Assembly (NCBI RefSeq): GCF_019112545.1
Contig: NW_025064899.1
Span: forward strand, 761,364 to 825,363
Direction of reading: 5' to 3'
From: Guyanagaster necrorhizus
Lineage: Eukaryota; Basidiomycota; Agaricomycetes; Agaricales; Physalacriaceae
Length of the DNA: 64,000 nucleotides
In this document: positions 1-12,651 of the stretch, piece by piece
Numbering within the stretch: the stretch's first letter is position 1
Layout: every line of letters starts with the position of its first letter
Notes under the pieces: generated by a model
What the model saw: only the letters and a program-made list of their open reading frames with translations
Told to the model about the DNA's origin: nothing
Database searches by the model: none
Made by a program: the position numbers and the translations under genes

Positions 1-1427
1 AGACTCAAATTCCACCGGAGCGCCCACAACAACGACCACCACCGCCGGTACCTCCGACAGCAACACCACCAACAACGATGGGTCGACTCTCAGTCTCAGT
101 GGGCTCTTGAACAGTCTCGACGGCGTCGCCGCCGCCGAGGGTCGGTGAGCTAGTACTTTGACGTTCCTAGATCCGACTTGTCCTGCTTATACGGCTCCCT
201 TTCTTTACCCTAAACAGTCTATTGTTTGCAACGACCAACCACATCGAGCGCCTCGACCCTGCCCTGAGCCGTCCAGGCCGGATGGACGTGTGGGTCAACT
301 TCACGCACGCCACCAAATGGCAGGCGGAGGGTATTTTCAAGTGTTTCTTCCCTTTCAAGCCTTCATCTGTCAACTCCTCTACTCCCCTCGTTGCAGCCGC
401 AGTCGCCGCCGCCGCCGCGTCGTCGTCGTCCGACTCTTCGCAGAAGAACCTTCCGGGTTCGAAGCGCAAGTCGACGCATCAGATCCCTCTGTTAAGCGAG
501 GAAGAGATTTCAGAGCTGGCTAAACGGTTTGCTGAGTCCATCCCGGAGGATGAGATGAGCGTGAGTTTTTTGTGTTTTCTGTGTATTGGGATAAGTGTTT
601 TTTTTAACGTTCTCGAAGGTCGCAGCCCTACAAGGTTACCTCTTGAAGAACAAGACGCGTCCTCGTGAGTGTGTCGAAGAAGTCGCGGAATGGGTCATTC
701 AGGAACGTGAGACGCGTGAAAAGCTAAAGAAGGAGAAAGCCGAGGTTTTTTTCATTTCCCTTGGATCGCGCCTTTGAATTTGGATTTTTGACGTCAATAT
801 TTTATTATAGCGTGAGGCCAAGGAGAAGAAGGAGGCTGAGGAAAAAGCACAGAAAGAGGTAGGCGTTTTTTCCGTTATTTACGCCCTGCCCATTGCTGAG
901 ACATACATTTTTTGCGTGATTTAGAAGGAGGAAAAGGAGGCCAAGGAGGTCGGTGTATATTTATTTTGCTCTTGGTTTGATGCTCATAAATATTTGCTAA
1001 TTCAGAAAGAGGAGAAGGAAACTAAGGAGGTATGTTTTCTTTCCCCCCCCCCCCCCCCCCCCCCCCCCCCTTTCCGTTACATTAGCTCACGGCAGTCGCC
1101 TATCAGAAACTCGAAAGGAAAGAAGCCCGAGCGAAGGCTAAGAAAGCCCTACGCGCAGAGGCAGCTGTGAAGAGTGAACCCACTGCAAGCACTGAGTCCA
1201 CGGCGCCCACTACCGCCGAGTCCACCAGTGACTCCTCCTCCTCGTCCGAGTCTGAGAACACCACAGGTGTCGACGCGGACACTGAGGAAAGTGTGACGTC
1301 TGAGGAGGAGGATGCATCATCCACTACGGAGAACGGGAAGAAGAAGGAAAAATGGGTCGCGGTGAAGGGTCAGTCGACCGCTGAGACTACTGATGACGCC
1401 ACCGCAGAATCGACGACATCGTCGTGA
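1..1427 (+). CDS. BCS1-like AAA ATPase (C-terminal part, truncated by the window edge)
   Basis: This is the 3' part of a mitochondrial BCS1-type AAA ATPase gene. Yeast Bcs1 translocates the folded Rieske protein across the inner membrane; the role of this fungal paralogue is inferred only. Exon 1 (1-144) reads [15 protein letters not shown], the region following Walker B. After the 145-217 intron comes [20 protein letters not shown], the sensor-1 and arginine-finger segment. A second intron lies at 561-618. Four more short introns separate Lys/Glu-rich coiled-coil exons between about 745 and 1085. The last exon (from about 1086) is Ala/Lys-rich, then Ser/Thr/Glu-rich, and ends at TGA 1425-1427. 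The charged tail is absent from yeast Bcs1 but common in Agaricomycete BCS1-like proteins. Walker A lies outside the window. The neighbouring dynamin is convergent. Family is fairly sure, orthology is not. Confidence 0.85.
1043..1070 (+). repeat. 28-nt homopolymeric C run inside an intron
   Basis: An uninterrupted run of 28 C lies just after the GTATGT donor of the last intron of the BCS1-like gene. It may serve as an extreme polypyrimidine tract. The run length may be unreliable, because such homopolymers are assembly-prone. Confidence 0.9.
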
Positions 1428-1844
1428 TGATGCGCCGATCTCTCTCATCTTTTGCTTTTATTTACAGCCTCCGTCTGATCGTCACTCTCCTGTCTTTGTC
1501 CCAGCCCGAAAGGTCTCCCTGCCCCTGCCCCTGCTCCAGCTCATGTCACTCACTGCTCAATGCTCCGATTCTCATTCCATTTCGTATACATCTTAGTGGT
1601 CCCTCTTCCGTTACCCTGTCCTCATGTTTTTGGCCGGCAATTAGAATTCATTCAAGAGGCGTCTTAAAAGCGTCTATTGGACTGTCACATTACCGCACAG
1701 AATGAGCGAATGAGGTGTCATGAGCTGTGATATCTGAGGTATGTATTATTTTGGTTCATGGCTGTATATATATATATAGTGCGTGTACGAATGGAAGAAC
1801 AAAACACGACGTAACATTAATAAGAACAAGTCATGTAGAGAGAT
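1428..1844. other. Convergent intergenic region with a short TA microsatellite
   Basis: The 3' flanks of the BCS1-like gene and DNM1 meet here. A (TA)n run at about 1765-1778 is the only structure seen. No supported gene. Confidence 0.7.
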
Positions 1845-4739
1845 TCATATCGATTTCATGTTAACATCCGAGAGCGTCTTAAATGCCCCCTTGTACGCAT
1901 CCAAAAGCGCCTTCACCCTCGTCCGCTCGGCAACTAGACTCTCGTCCTCATTAAGCATATCCGCAAACAGCTCCGGCTTGTACAGCGACGCAACCAGCCG
2001 GTTCTGGACCTGCTGCGAAGTATGATTCACAAGGAAATGCATAATCGCCTTGGGCACCAAATCCAGGACGCTCTGTCTGACAATCTCAAAGTACGAGGTG
2101 ATGAGGGACCGGATAAGTGAGGTCTCCATCTCTTCTCGTACATTGGGATGGCTTGCTTCCGGAGAGATCTAGAAAATGTAAAGGCGTCAACAACCGGAAA
2201 AAAAAGACAAAGCGTTAGTTCCCCTCACAGCTTCTATATGTTTGCCGAGACTCTTCATGTCATATGCGGCACTGTTCCCATCTAAAGGACGTCGACCAGC
2301 CATCAAACCAGATGAGACGGCAGGATCTGCACCCGATGTGTCTCGCCCAACAGGGACAATAGCATTACTGCTTGACCGCTCCTGTGGCCCCGCTCCAGAC
2401 ACGGGGCCAGGTCCGTTTGGACCAAAGAAGTAATTGAGGAACGTTTCCCTGGCTGAGGATGATGAGCCAGAGACAGAATGCGGCCGATGGGGCTGGTTGC
2501 GCAAAACAGACGGAGTCTTTTTGGTGAGAGGAGGCGTGGAAGAGTTAGTGGTAGCGGTGGGTAACGTTGGTGTAGCTCGTGAGCGGTCATGGATGGTGTT
2601 TGACACGGAGCGAACACCATGAGCTCCACTCGTGGTGCTGGTGGTATCTTCCGATGAGGTCTCGTCTTCATCGTCTGCCGAAGAAGCGATGCCGTTTATA
2701 GGCTCGGTAGACGCAGGCTAAACAGTACTAAATCAGAACGGACATTGCATTATTGTAGGCAAAACTTGCCCGTGGAGGAATTGATGGCCTACTCTGGTAC
2801 TGCATGGGTTGTGCGTTTATCGTTCCAGAAACGAATGCCGGATGGTTCGTGTTGATGTAGGCCGCCTGAATAGCAATAAGGCTTTGTGTATATTCCGATG
2901 TGGGGCTCAGACGCTCCCGCAGCAACTCTGACACCACCTCTACCAACTGCGCATGAAGACGAGGGAATCGTTGCAGCTCCTGCGAGGGTTACAATGAGAC
3001 CGTGAATTGACCAAACGCAATCAGTTACATACCACGCTCGTACAATTATGACATATCTTCACCAGCTCCTCGTATACCAGCTCCACACACCGAAGACTGG
3101 GCGCTTCTAGCAGTTTGATCTGAGGCTTCACGAGAAGATCAAACGCAACTTCCGGAACGAAGAGACTCGGTCTTGGGCCTGTCGAGTTGCGGATAGCTGT
3201 TCGAATGTCTTGGTCGTCTAGGTTTTGCGTAGGCTCAATGGAGCTCAATGCATGGCCAAAGATGTCGTGGAAGATGTAATATATCCGTGCGCCGCCGGAC
3301 AATTCCTTGGTTGAGATGTCAATGTTGGTGCCGTCAATCGATGAGACGAAGTCCCTCGCGAATTGGGTCATGAGTCGTAATATCAATGATCCTTGCTGTA
3401 CACAATTATTTAATGCTGGCAATGAGAAGATAGCACAGTCAACGCACTTGGTTCTTGTCCCCAAAGACAGCGGCGTCACCAAACGAGTTGAGTTCCTGCT
3501 GAGCCTGCCCCATGAGTGTGTTGAGCCTCGCTTTCATGTCAGGTAGCTTCTCCCTGATATGGTTCAACAGAACCTTTCTAGCCTTCAGCCTCGTTTCTTC
3601 CCACGCCTATAATGAGCCACCCACCTGATTTAGTGTTTTAGCCAGATATTTAGTACCATTCTTGTGGGAAATGTTGCGGTAGGCGGGATGATTGCAGAAA
3701 TACTCCGTCTCACTGTCCAATGCGTCCTTCATGCTTTTCTCAGCGTTAATATCCTGCTGACTCCGATTAACAACACCGATGAAGCCGAGTTTGAGGGAAT
3801 ACACGCGACCAGTGAGGATGTCGAGCGCGTTTGTGCCCGCATCCATGAGGTCGAGTTTCGTTAGAATGCCAATCGTGCGACGACCTTGGGGGTCGACTGT
3901 CCGTGCGAGCTTGAGAGATTCTGAGTTAGCCAGATCGACATTGGCTGCTGATACCGACAAAATAACACTGCCAGGGTAAGATGGGGCGATTTAGGTAGCT
4001 TTGGCGGATCCATACCTGTTCGGATTAGAAATATAATCTACGACGAGGTTGCGAATTTGACGCTCGATGTCGCTAGGTTGGTCGCCGACTGGGATCTTGA
4101 GGCTGTTGAGATAGACACAGAAACATAGGACGCCTGTCGCACACCTTTGTCAATCCAGGTAAATCCACCAGTGTCAAATCGAGAACATCCGGACTGTAAA
4201 TCCTCAGCGAGATGGGTAGCTTACTGACACCCTTGTTCTGGCCGGCGACCCGAAAGGTTTCCTGCTCTATCTCTTTTCGTATTTCATTAAAGTCGGTGAA
4301 TCGCTTATCGACATGAAGGAATTGGGCCCATTCGGTGTACGGCAGGTTGTTGGGAGACGACTCGAAAGGCACCGGCGTATGTATGAGTTGGAGGACAAGT
4401 GGTCGTCTTGTTACAATTCCTTGACCGCGGGGAAGGAAATCCCGGCCGACGATTCTAAAGGCAACATCAGCTGAGATGTCGCAAAGAAATTCAGAACTTC
4501 ATACGTCTCCAGCACACTGGATTTGCCTGCCGACTGACTGCCCACCTTTTGAAATGGGATTTAGTAGAATTCGAATGAATAATATGAAGTTATACGCACT
4601 ACGACGAGCTGCGGCATATCCAGTTCTCCTCCTAAGGATCATTTCAACTTTTGGAGATTTCCAGAATGTAAAGGCACCGACCAAGGTTACTGAAGGTGTC
4701 CTGGAGTTTGTTAACCAGCTTTATAAGATCGGAATCCAT
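1845..4739 (-). CDS. DNM1: Dynamin-related GTPase of mitochondrial/peroxisomal fission
   Basis: The product is a large dynamin-family GTPase that assembles into rings on mitochondria and peroxisomes and drives their division. The start ATG is 4739-4737 ([14 protein letters not shown]). All GTPase motifs are readable across short introns: P-loop GSQSAGKSS near 4530, GRDFLPRG near 4440, DLPGLTK near 4155, TKLDLMD near 3850 and NRSQQDI near 3765. The middle domain follows ([33 protein letters not shown]). A Ser/Thr/Pro-rich linker carries ETFLNYFFG, which points to Dnm1 rather than Vps1. The GTPase effector domain ends at 1845. At least nine introns are needed. The junction near 2717-2835 is unclear: the acceptor before PASTEPING at 2717 is phase 0, but the nearest phase-0 donor (GTTTCT) is at about 2834. 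No PH or proline-rich domain is present, as expected for this class. Confidence 0.93.
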
Positions 4740-5696
4740 GGCAGGCTGGCAGTGATGGGTTGACGACGGAGACAGAATGAGGAGAAGGGACAAGATTTTT
4801 TGTGCGCGTCGCGTCGCTACGGCTGCATTCCTTTGCGCTTGTTTGATACAAATGTGAATTACGTAACGCAATGCTTTTCTTAGAGGCCTTCTCAACGCGC
4901 GTCCTCGGCCAGTGCCGCCAGTACTGGTTTACAGTCGATATCTTTTTTTACTCACAGAGGAAAGGGTTTACATGTCTATATTTTGATGAAATAAAATAAT
5001 TCAAGGCTGTGATAGACGAAATCCGATGCGTGGAAGTGCTAAGTTGCCATAATAAGTGATACATTTTCGGGCCCTTCTGCAGCACCGCAACGTTGGTGAA
5101 GCCCTTAGATCGAAGAGACGATACAGACAGATATGTATCTATAACACAACTCATTGCATCCTGATGATGTCTCCCTCCAACGTGACTCTAGCCTTATGAA
5201 CTAATGACCACTGAGAACATACTTTAGGTTTCTGCCACAAGAAACCGGAGCTGACATCATTGATGCCGGTTCATGTAATTTCACCCTTCCACACACCGTT
5301 CTGGAGCACGGGTGGGTATCGCCCGGAACGCGCTCCTGCACGCGACCCATCATCGCTAATTTATTGCTAGCAACAAACCAACACGACATAAGCACTTACC
5401 TTTACGAAGCGGCAAATAATGAGATGCATAGAAGACCGGGCTGTCTCAACCTTTAATGCATTTTTGACATACGTTGCGGAAGAGTTTGACTATAAGGTTA
5501 TCTGCGCGGAGGAGACCCTTGTAAAGTTCGTCCTTGTCCCAACCTTGCTGCTCCTGTTTCAAAAACTTGGAAGTCATCAGAATTAGCATGGCTGCCTATG
5601 TCGATCCATGCCAAATGGAATTATAAACAGCACTGAACAATTGATAATGAATGAGACCCGATCTCGTGGAATATCATTCAATTGGCGGCAAAAATT
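4740..5696. other. Gene-free stretch upstream of DNM1
   Basis: This is the promoter side of DNM1 and the 3' flank of the next minus-strand gene. Only short ORFs without family resemblance are present. No repeat or RNA gene was recognised. Confidence 0.6.
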
Positions 5697-6647
5697 TTAG
5701 ATTTCAAGTGCTACGTGTTTATCTTGAAGCCAAAATTTAAAAGCAGAAACATTGACCACAGATCTGCACTCGATTGGCGGGAATTCGCCATCAAGCAGGA
5801 TACCCTGTTCAAAGACACGCAAGATGCGAAATCGAACCCGGAGACGGTTGGTCGGGGTGTTGCGTCGGGTAACCTCAAGCCGAACATGAGCGTAGACTTA
5901 TCCGTCAACAATAATCAATAGAACATCATTATAATCAAACCGTGAATACTGACCTTGTTGTCCAGGTTCGACAAGTCTCCGAAATTCAGGCATGGGCTTG
6001 AAAGAGAACAACACCTTTTCAGCCTGATGATGTTCGGACAATAGGTGCAAGCGCACCGAACCTTGGGGAAGGCATAGAGGAAATGATTCTTCCAAGGACT
6101 GGAGGAGTACCGAATCCTTCTTCAAGCGTAGCTTCAGGAGGGCGCGTATATATTCCGACCCGATCAAATTTCGGTCAACTAGCTTGTCTTTTAACAGCAG
6201 CCGCAGCAGTTCCCCATTTCCCTCCACTAACTTGTGCAGCGGAATCGACCACGGCGAGCCGTTAGGCAAGCATAGGTCTTTCCCCAAGCTAAATAAGGAC
6301 GGTTCGCCCTCTGGAGTGATGCGAAAGCGAATACCACCGCTACCGGCAGGAAGATCGGGGTGTGTCCAATAGTAAAGAAATCCTCTACAGGACATAGGGA
6401 AGGGAATATTGACTTTGCCAACCCGTGAGTACTTGAAACGTTGTGTGTAAACGCCCTCTTCCGGGAGGCTTACTGCAACCATACCCGAGAAGTTGCAGAG
6501 GTCATTCCGTGACAGATGAGTCGGGTTCAGCGTCGAGATATCCGGGCACCCGCGTTTGAGCAGAAGGGATGTGACAAATGCACGATGGAATGTTGGTGGG
6601 CGTCCAAGACTGATTCTCCAGAACACGTCAGATAAGCGTGAAATCAT
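5697..6647 (-). CDS. Conserved-looking protein of unknown function, two exons
   Basis: A long exon (6647-5954) starts MISRLSDVFWRISLGRPP and stays open to an in-frame TAA at 5900-5898. That stop is removed by a 57-nt intron (5953-5897, GTCAGT...TAAG). The donor is consensus; the acceptor uses AAG, which is less usual. Splicing joins GQQ to VYAHVRLEVTRRN, and the frame then stays open to TAA at 5699-5697. The product is about 297 residues with even composition, no signal peptide, no obvious membrane span and no catalytic motif I recognise. I infer a real gene from the length, the codon quality in both exons and the clean phase-1 join. It lies alone between DNM1 and a gene-poor region. Confidence 0.65.
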
Positions 6648-9600
6648 TCCGCATGCTGAGATTGAGCTGTCGTCAAGTCAGTGTCACAGGCGCTGAAAAA
6701 CTGACTGAAAACGAACTCTTTTCACAAAACTTGATTAATTGATTCCTCTGAGGTTCGAGTTCAGAAGTACGCGCTTCTGGAAGTTCTGCTGCAATGATCT
6801 GGCCTTAATAATAACTGAAGCAAGCGAACCAAGAGAGACTAACTGGTGCTAGTTTAGAAAAAGTGAGCGTGACAGCTGACTAAGATCGAAAATGGTTCTC
6901 TGTCAATAGGGGTTATACCTCTTCTCCTGATACTCCGTAGGAGGCTAGCCAGCTCTTTGCCACGGGCTGGAGATCCACCGCATAAGGATATCTATCTATT
7001 GAACGAATTCTGTGGAAGGTTGGAAAACTACTTCGAAAGCCGTCTTCGTTTTTGCTTGTCCAATTCGCAAATACTCGAAGGCCTCTGATTTACCGTCGTA
7101 TTGCTTCGATTTCTTCACTGTACCGCAAATCCTCGAAGATTTCGGGTGTCTTTTCCTACGTGAAACTGTATGACTGCCGTAATCTCCTATAAAATCGCCT
7201 CTTTGTTTAAGAGCTTTGGTACCCTGCTCATTTCTTTTTCGGCAATTTGGGTTTTCATCTGCAGCAATGATTCCACCTTATCTGACATACATATGGTATA
7301 CCAGCTCGAAGAGTTTCTGAGGCACTATGTCGACCGTCTAGACTTAACACAAGCTGGTAAACAATTCGTCCAGGTGTGCTATCTAATATCTCGCAAGCAA
7401 CACTGCTCCAAAAATTTCCTTGGAACCTTCTTTAGCCGCGTCCTGTTCCAAGCCATCCATCCCTTCTTATGCTAACATGCGTGTCAAATTTCTTCGTATC
7501 TGGACCCCTCGTGCCTCTTACGATTACGGTCGATCCAAAAGCATGGTCCAAAAAACATCCTCCGAGTTTCAAGTTTACCATATGGTAACTATGTACTATT
7601 GACGGTGGGTGTAGCGCCCATCTATCCTTGTCATATTCCTCGATTTAGATTGATAGTATATTCGCATCAAAATCTCCTTAACCCTTCCGAACAGCAGCTG
7701 CCTTCCCGAGCTTCCATCGACGATGCTGATGCTCTATCCATTAAACGAAGGACTACGAACCACCCCATAAACGCCATTTGCTTTCTTAGCGCGGTCGTGC
7801 AACAGAAGAGAACGATATTTGTTTTCATTACAGAATCAAATATTAATATGAAGAATAGGTTAAGATAGGAAAGGACGACGGCAAGTGGAGCAATGCCATA
7901 ATCGCGAACTCATCATGGATTATATCCGGGTCCGAACGACGAGAGTACCTACCATATTTATCCAGAGCCCTTCGCTTTGAATCTCGATACCTGCTGTATC
8001 CCAAGGACGGCAGCACTCACGGGGAGATGGGGTATGTCAGTGGCGTGGTATGCATGAATTGCGAAGCCTGAGAAACGCATCGATCCGGGTCGAAGGACAC
8101 ACGGAGAGATCGAGTTCGCGTGCGAACCAAGAAGATACACCGCCGGCTGCGGGGATGGCGAAACATGAAGAACCTAGGCCTTGGGATAACGAGAGATGAG
8201 ACAGGAGATCCGGCCAGACCGGGAGAGTGCTAGTGCCGGAAATTTGGGCAACACCCCAAGCCAAGCCATGCCACTCCGCAAATGAGGTAGGGCCACGACG
8301 TTCGGAGATGATCAGACCGCGACAGTGTCCGAGTCGATGGCAGTTTTATAGGCCGCATGAAAAAAAATTTATCTCATGATGCAGCATAAAAGGGGGAGAC
8401 CAGCTCTAAAGAACGCGAGAGGCATCAATGATGCACGGCCAGTACTCATGTCCGGACCTATCCATGTAGTGAGATCCGAGATAATACGAAAAGGAGTACA
8501 GATGGGCTCAAACATTAGGGCAGAATTCGCGGAAATACGGCATGACCTGAACTGCTCTCGAAGCATGAATACATGAAGTCCAAAAAGGTTTTTGTCAGGT
8601 AGGCGGCTGTTAGCAATATAACTGCCGGTCCCAGTATCGCGGTACTAAAGGAGCTGGTCGCGGATCAGATTAGCATATGCACTTATCTGGCAAAAGGTAT
8701 GAACTTGTAAACCTGGCTTGCTATAAAAGCGAGAGCTGCTTTCGGCGCTTTCGCTGCCAACGTTTTAAGTTTGGTAGCGTCTCAATTGGCGTTTTTTGAA
8801 ATGAACAAAGAGGCATGTTGAAGGTATGCGATATGGCGTGGATCTTGTCAAACATTCTTAGTTACAACAAGCTTCCCGAAAGAACTGGATTTTACTGGCT
8901 CAATGGTAGTGGCCAATTTGGCTAGCTTTTCACCATCGAACGTCCCTGCAGAGCGCAGAGAGGATGAGTATACGACATTCTTAGCCGAATGAGGCTGGGC
9001 GTACGGTAGCGTGATCGTGTTCAACGTGTTCTTTGTCGTTCTTGCTACTAAGGCTGGGGGGGGGGGCAGCTGATTCGTGCGGCTTCAGCAGAATCGACGA
9101 TACTGGCAATCACGTTCGTGATACCCCTTCATGGGACTGGCCATGAAGGCCTCTCAGACAAGCCGGTCAATTCGGTAGTATTTGAGGTATCCAGATCATT
9201 TTTACGCTAGCGATCTCGATCAGCAAATGTAGACGGTCGATGGAGAGATGTACATGCCTGTATGCTCGGGTTGAAGCAAGCCCTTGCTCACGCTTGGAAT
9301 ATCCAAAATTGAGATATACTTCCAAGTTGTCGGTGTTGGGTGTTTTAAAATAGCGAAGCCTAAACACGAATATTTGACAGTGAGACTAGAGATGCACAAT
9401 TCAGGGAATGAGCAACTTCGACATAGGATGGAAGTGCTAGCATGCTAGCGGACGTACGTCAAATCACCAAAGCAAGAAGACCTAAGTAGATGTACTCACC
9501 ATCATGAGAGAAAGATTTACATGCAAGATCACAGGTATTCATGGACATGACAAAACATCCTAAAACGATTATAACAAGATCAGAAGAAGATACTCAGCTG

Positions 9601-10527
9601 TGTTCACAACTGCGACGTGCCATACATACATACGCCTTCAACGTTAACCGCCACATGACGGCTTCCAATGCATGCCTGCAGTTCTGTCTCTCTTCCTGAG
9701 GCTTCTGTTAGACATAGTCACGGTGGTTCTATCGGTCATCTGGGCAATCTTTCAAACGTCGACACATCAGGGAGTTACACAGCTCCGCACTAGTTAACAT
9801 ATTCAATATTGTTCAGTGTTACAAAAGGCTATCATTGGCTCACCACCACAGAGAGAAGTTTGGCTTACTTGAAGGCAACTTGAAATGATGGTATGTGCAC
9901 AGTCGCCTTCGAACCGTCACCAAAGCCGAAATGCGCATCTACAGCTGATACGCTTAGATAGTCGAAGTCTTCGTATCTCTGGAAAAGGACATCTATGTTA
10001 CTATTCATGTCAAGCCCGTGAGTGAGCATTTCTTGATCCCAAAGACTGATGAAAGCAAACTGAAGTGGAGACACAGGCCATTGTCATATAAAATAGAGTT
10101 TTGGGGCCAAAGATACTTCTTACACTTGCGTGGGTATAAGTTAGGACACGAAGACATGACGTGTCTTCTCGAGGAGTCGCCCTTCTCAAATTCAAGGTGA
10201 GTGAATGGTGGTAGCATGTCGGACCGGTGTCGCCGAGCGACGCAAAAAAAGTAACTGTCACGTCATGTGCTGTGACAATTTCCATTTTTGTAACACTATC
10301 CTGCTCTTTGGAAGCATCGCATCCTCCAGTGTGTGATTTAGACGCTTCGTTTCCAAGGACGGAATCCCGATGCAATGGGATGACATGTGCACACCAACGG
10401 ACCGAGAGGTCGCCACGACTTGACCGACTCCGGTACGGTGCACGTGATCACTACCTCCACGTCAGTCTGGTCGTACAAAAGTAAAATTGAATCGCCTTGC
10501 TTTTTGACTATACCCCATCCCTCGAAC
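6648..10527. other. Gene-poor region of about 3.9 kb
   Basis: I find no gene I can defend. ORFs are all under about 120 codons. The most coding-like is on the minus strand at 9865-10074 (RYEDFDYLSVSAVDAHFGFG), which could be a terminal exon of an unrecognised gene extending toward 10340. A 10-nt G run lies at 9057-9066. A tRNA-like stretch near 7695-7760 was examined and rejected. Confidence 0.5.
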
Positions 10528-11950
10528 ATGCTAACAACACCGCTACTTGCATTGACACTTGCTCTCATTCCATCGCTGGTGACGGCGGCGATATTTCCGG
10601 AAGGTACCACCGTGAAGATGTTGGACGCGAAGGGTTTCAAGAAGGTAATGAAGGCGAATGTGCGTAGACATCGAAATGCTAAAATGCAAAGATGATAACT
10701 GTAGTCTAGGAAACGAGCATGATAGCATTCGTCGCGCCTTGGTGTGGGGTGAGTAGGCCTTTCCATGATATATAGAACGACGTGGCTGAATGACAGCTAT
10801 AGCATTGCCAAAAGATGGCGCCAGAGTATAGCAAGGCTGCTAAAGCACTGCATCCTCTGCTTCCCACGTATGCTGTCGATTGTGATGCTGAGAAGAATAA
10901 GCGGTTGTGCGCGGAACAGGTATGTGCCTAGCATTAAAAGACGAAACACTTACTGATAATTAATATAGGGAGTACAAGGTTTCCCTACAGTCAAGGTAAC
11001 GCTCGTGTTCACCGTTCAAAGGCAAACAATGAACGAACGATCATATAGCTCTTTCGCCGAGGCGACCAAATGCCGCCAATATCCTATAACGATGGTGAAC
11101 GCAAGGCTGGTGCCTTCTTCTACTGGGCCTCCCAAAGAGTTCCTCGCTTCGTCAAGAAACTTTATCACGTGGAAGAGCTGAAACCCTGGATTGAGGAGGT
11201 GCGATAATGCGTATATCGCGCTATCAGCTAGCTCTGATGTCCGCTGTAGTCCGCTACATCTCCAAAACCTCGGGCATTACTGGTGACCAAAGAAAAGGAT
11301 ATGCCGCTCCTCTGGAAGGTCCTTGCAAACAAATACTCGGGCGACATCGACTTTGTAATCCACCGGAATCGCAAGGGCAAAGGTTCGAGGGCCTTGGGAT
11401 ACAAGTCAGCAGAGAAGATTCCCTTGGTGCTCATTTACCCTCCAGGAGAAACAAGGGCGATTCGTTATGATGGTGCGTCTATCCTTTTTGCACCCTGTTA
11501 TCAGCTGTTGGTTGTTGACCCCACGATCGTCCAGGCCCAAACAAACTGGAACCCCTCTCGAAGTATTTCGACACCATTGTGGATGGCACGGTCGATTGGA
11601 GTATTCCTGAAGAACCCACCGTCGAGGAAGATATGTCGGGAGAAGATGCAAGCACGTTCGAAGCCGAAACCGAAGCGGATGAAATTGTGATCGATAGTCC
11701 CGCGACACCGACAGCGTCAGAACCTGAACCCGAACCTACGGAGGAAGGGGTAGAGCCCGAGCCTGAGGTTGTTGGGGAGAGTTTGACTGCTGAGCCGGGG
11801 GAGTCTGCTCCTGAGCAGACTGTGGTAGAGATTGTCACTGAGGAACCTGAGGAGGAGGAGGCAGAGTCGCCAGAAATCGCGGATGACGCAGAGACGGAGC
11901 AAGTCGTGCTAGACACTCCGGGCGAGCCACGTCCCGTCGACGAGCTCTAA
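10528..11950 (+). CDS. ER thioredoxin-fold protein, PDI family (Mpd1-like), C-terminal VDEL
   Basis: Predicted 367 residues from seven exons: 10528-10659, 10710-10748, 10803-10919, 10969-10995, 11049-11198, 11250-11472 and 11535-11950. The N-terminus (MLTTPLLALTLALIPSLVTA) is a signal peptide. A thioredoxin domain follows with APWCGHC; the redox cysteines are about residues 56 and 59, and the CGHC motif is split by an intron. The cis-proline segment GVQGFPTVKLF comes next. A second domain of about 100 residues lacks a CxxC pair. The last ~110 residues are very rich in Glu/Pro, and the protein ends PVDEL. Known PDIs form and shuffle disulfides in the ER lumen. VDEL resembles the HDEL/KDEL retrieval signal, so I infer ER residence. 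The length is slightly above yeast Mpd1 because of the acidic tail, which may bind calcium or chaperone clients (speculative). Confidence 0.9.
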
Positions 11951-12651
11951 TTTTTTTTTTCTTTGTGGAACGTTTGTAGGATAATAATCTAAGATCAATA
12001 TTATTATTGCTGATAAAGCCATCGACTACGTATAAATTACACTAAGTTATTGAAATTGATCTGCTCCGTCGATCACAATCAATAATTTCTTCTTTTCGCT
12101 GTTCTGATTAGGCACGTAATGGATTCCGCCAGGGTTTGTTTCAAAACTTTCTACCTAGGACCCTTGGTAGAGATAAAGAGTTCGTCTTATCTTCGGTGTG
12201 CTGAGACACGTTCATGTATCCGGGAGCGGGATCTTAAAACTCTGCACCGACAACTCAATGGCGGGGAAAAAAAACCGTGGCCTACCCTAGGTCTTGGAGA
12301 AAGCGAACGGGTCCGGCTCGCCGACGTGTGAAGAAGGTTTCTGGAGCTCGCCAGTACTGGCAAGTTCAAAGAAATATTGTCGTGTAAGGTGGATACAATA
12401 ACTAAAGTTTATGATAACTTAAGTCCGGGGAGGGGAGGGGGGGAGTAGGACCGGTGAGGGGAATTCGTAAACAAGGTCATAGATCTATGATGATGGTAGC
12501 GTAGTCCGTCTGTCTATATGATAGTCCAGGAATCGTCTATGGATGATGAGGGCGTCTAAATCAGATTACGGAGAACGTCAGGCGCAGATTTTTTTTTAGA
12601 AAGGACACGAAACCTGACACGCACACAAGCCAGTTTATATAACTGAATTCA
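11951..12651. other. Intergenic region, G-rich tract
   Basis: Convergent 3' flanks of the PDI-like gene and the small secreted-peptide gene. A purine tract with repeated G runs lies at about 12427-12445. No supported ORF. Confidence 0.6.

Noticed and set aside
167..523. ORFs on both strands over the BCS1-like exon 2
   Set aside because: Shadows of the AAA ATPase reading frame.
7690..7770. tRNA-Arg-like sequence on the minus strand (TTTAATGGATAGAGCATCAGC)
   Set aside because: The A-box and D-arm look right, but there is no B-box after it, the anticodon stem does not close and the acceptor arms do not pair. The GGTTCG-like piece lies on the wrong side.
10338..10766. 142-codon minus-strand ORF
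   Set aside because: Overlaps the signal-peptide and active-site exons of the PDI-like gene on the other strand and shows no family motif.
11479..11916. 145-codon Ser/Thr/Val-rich minus-strand ORF
   Set aside because: Complement of the Glu/Pro-rich tail of the PDI-like gene; its composition follows from that codon usage.
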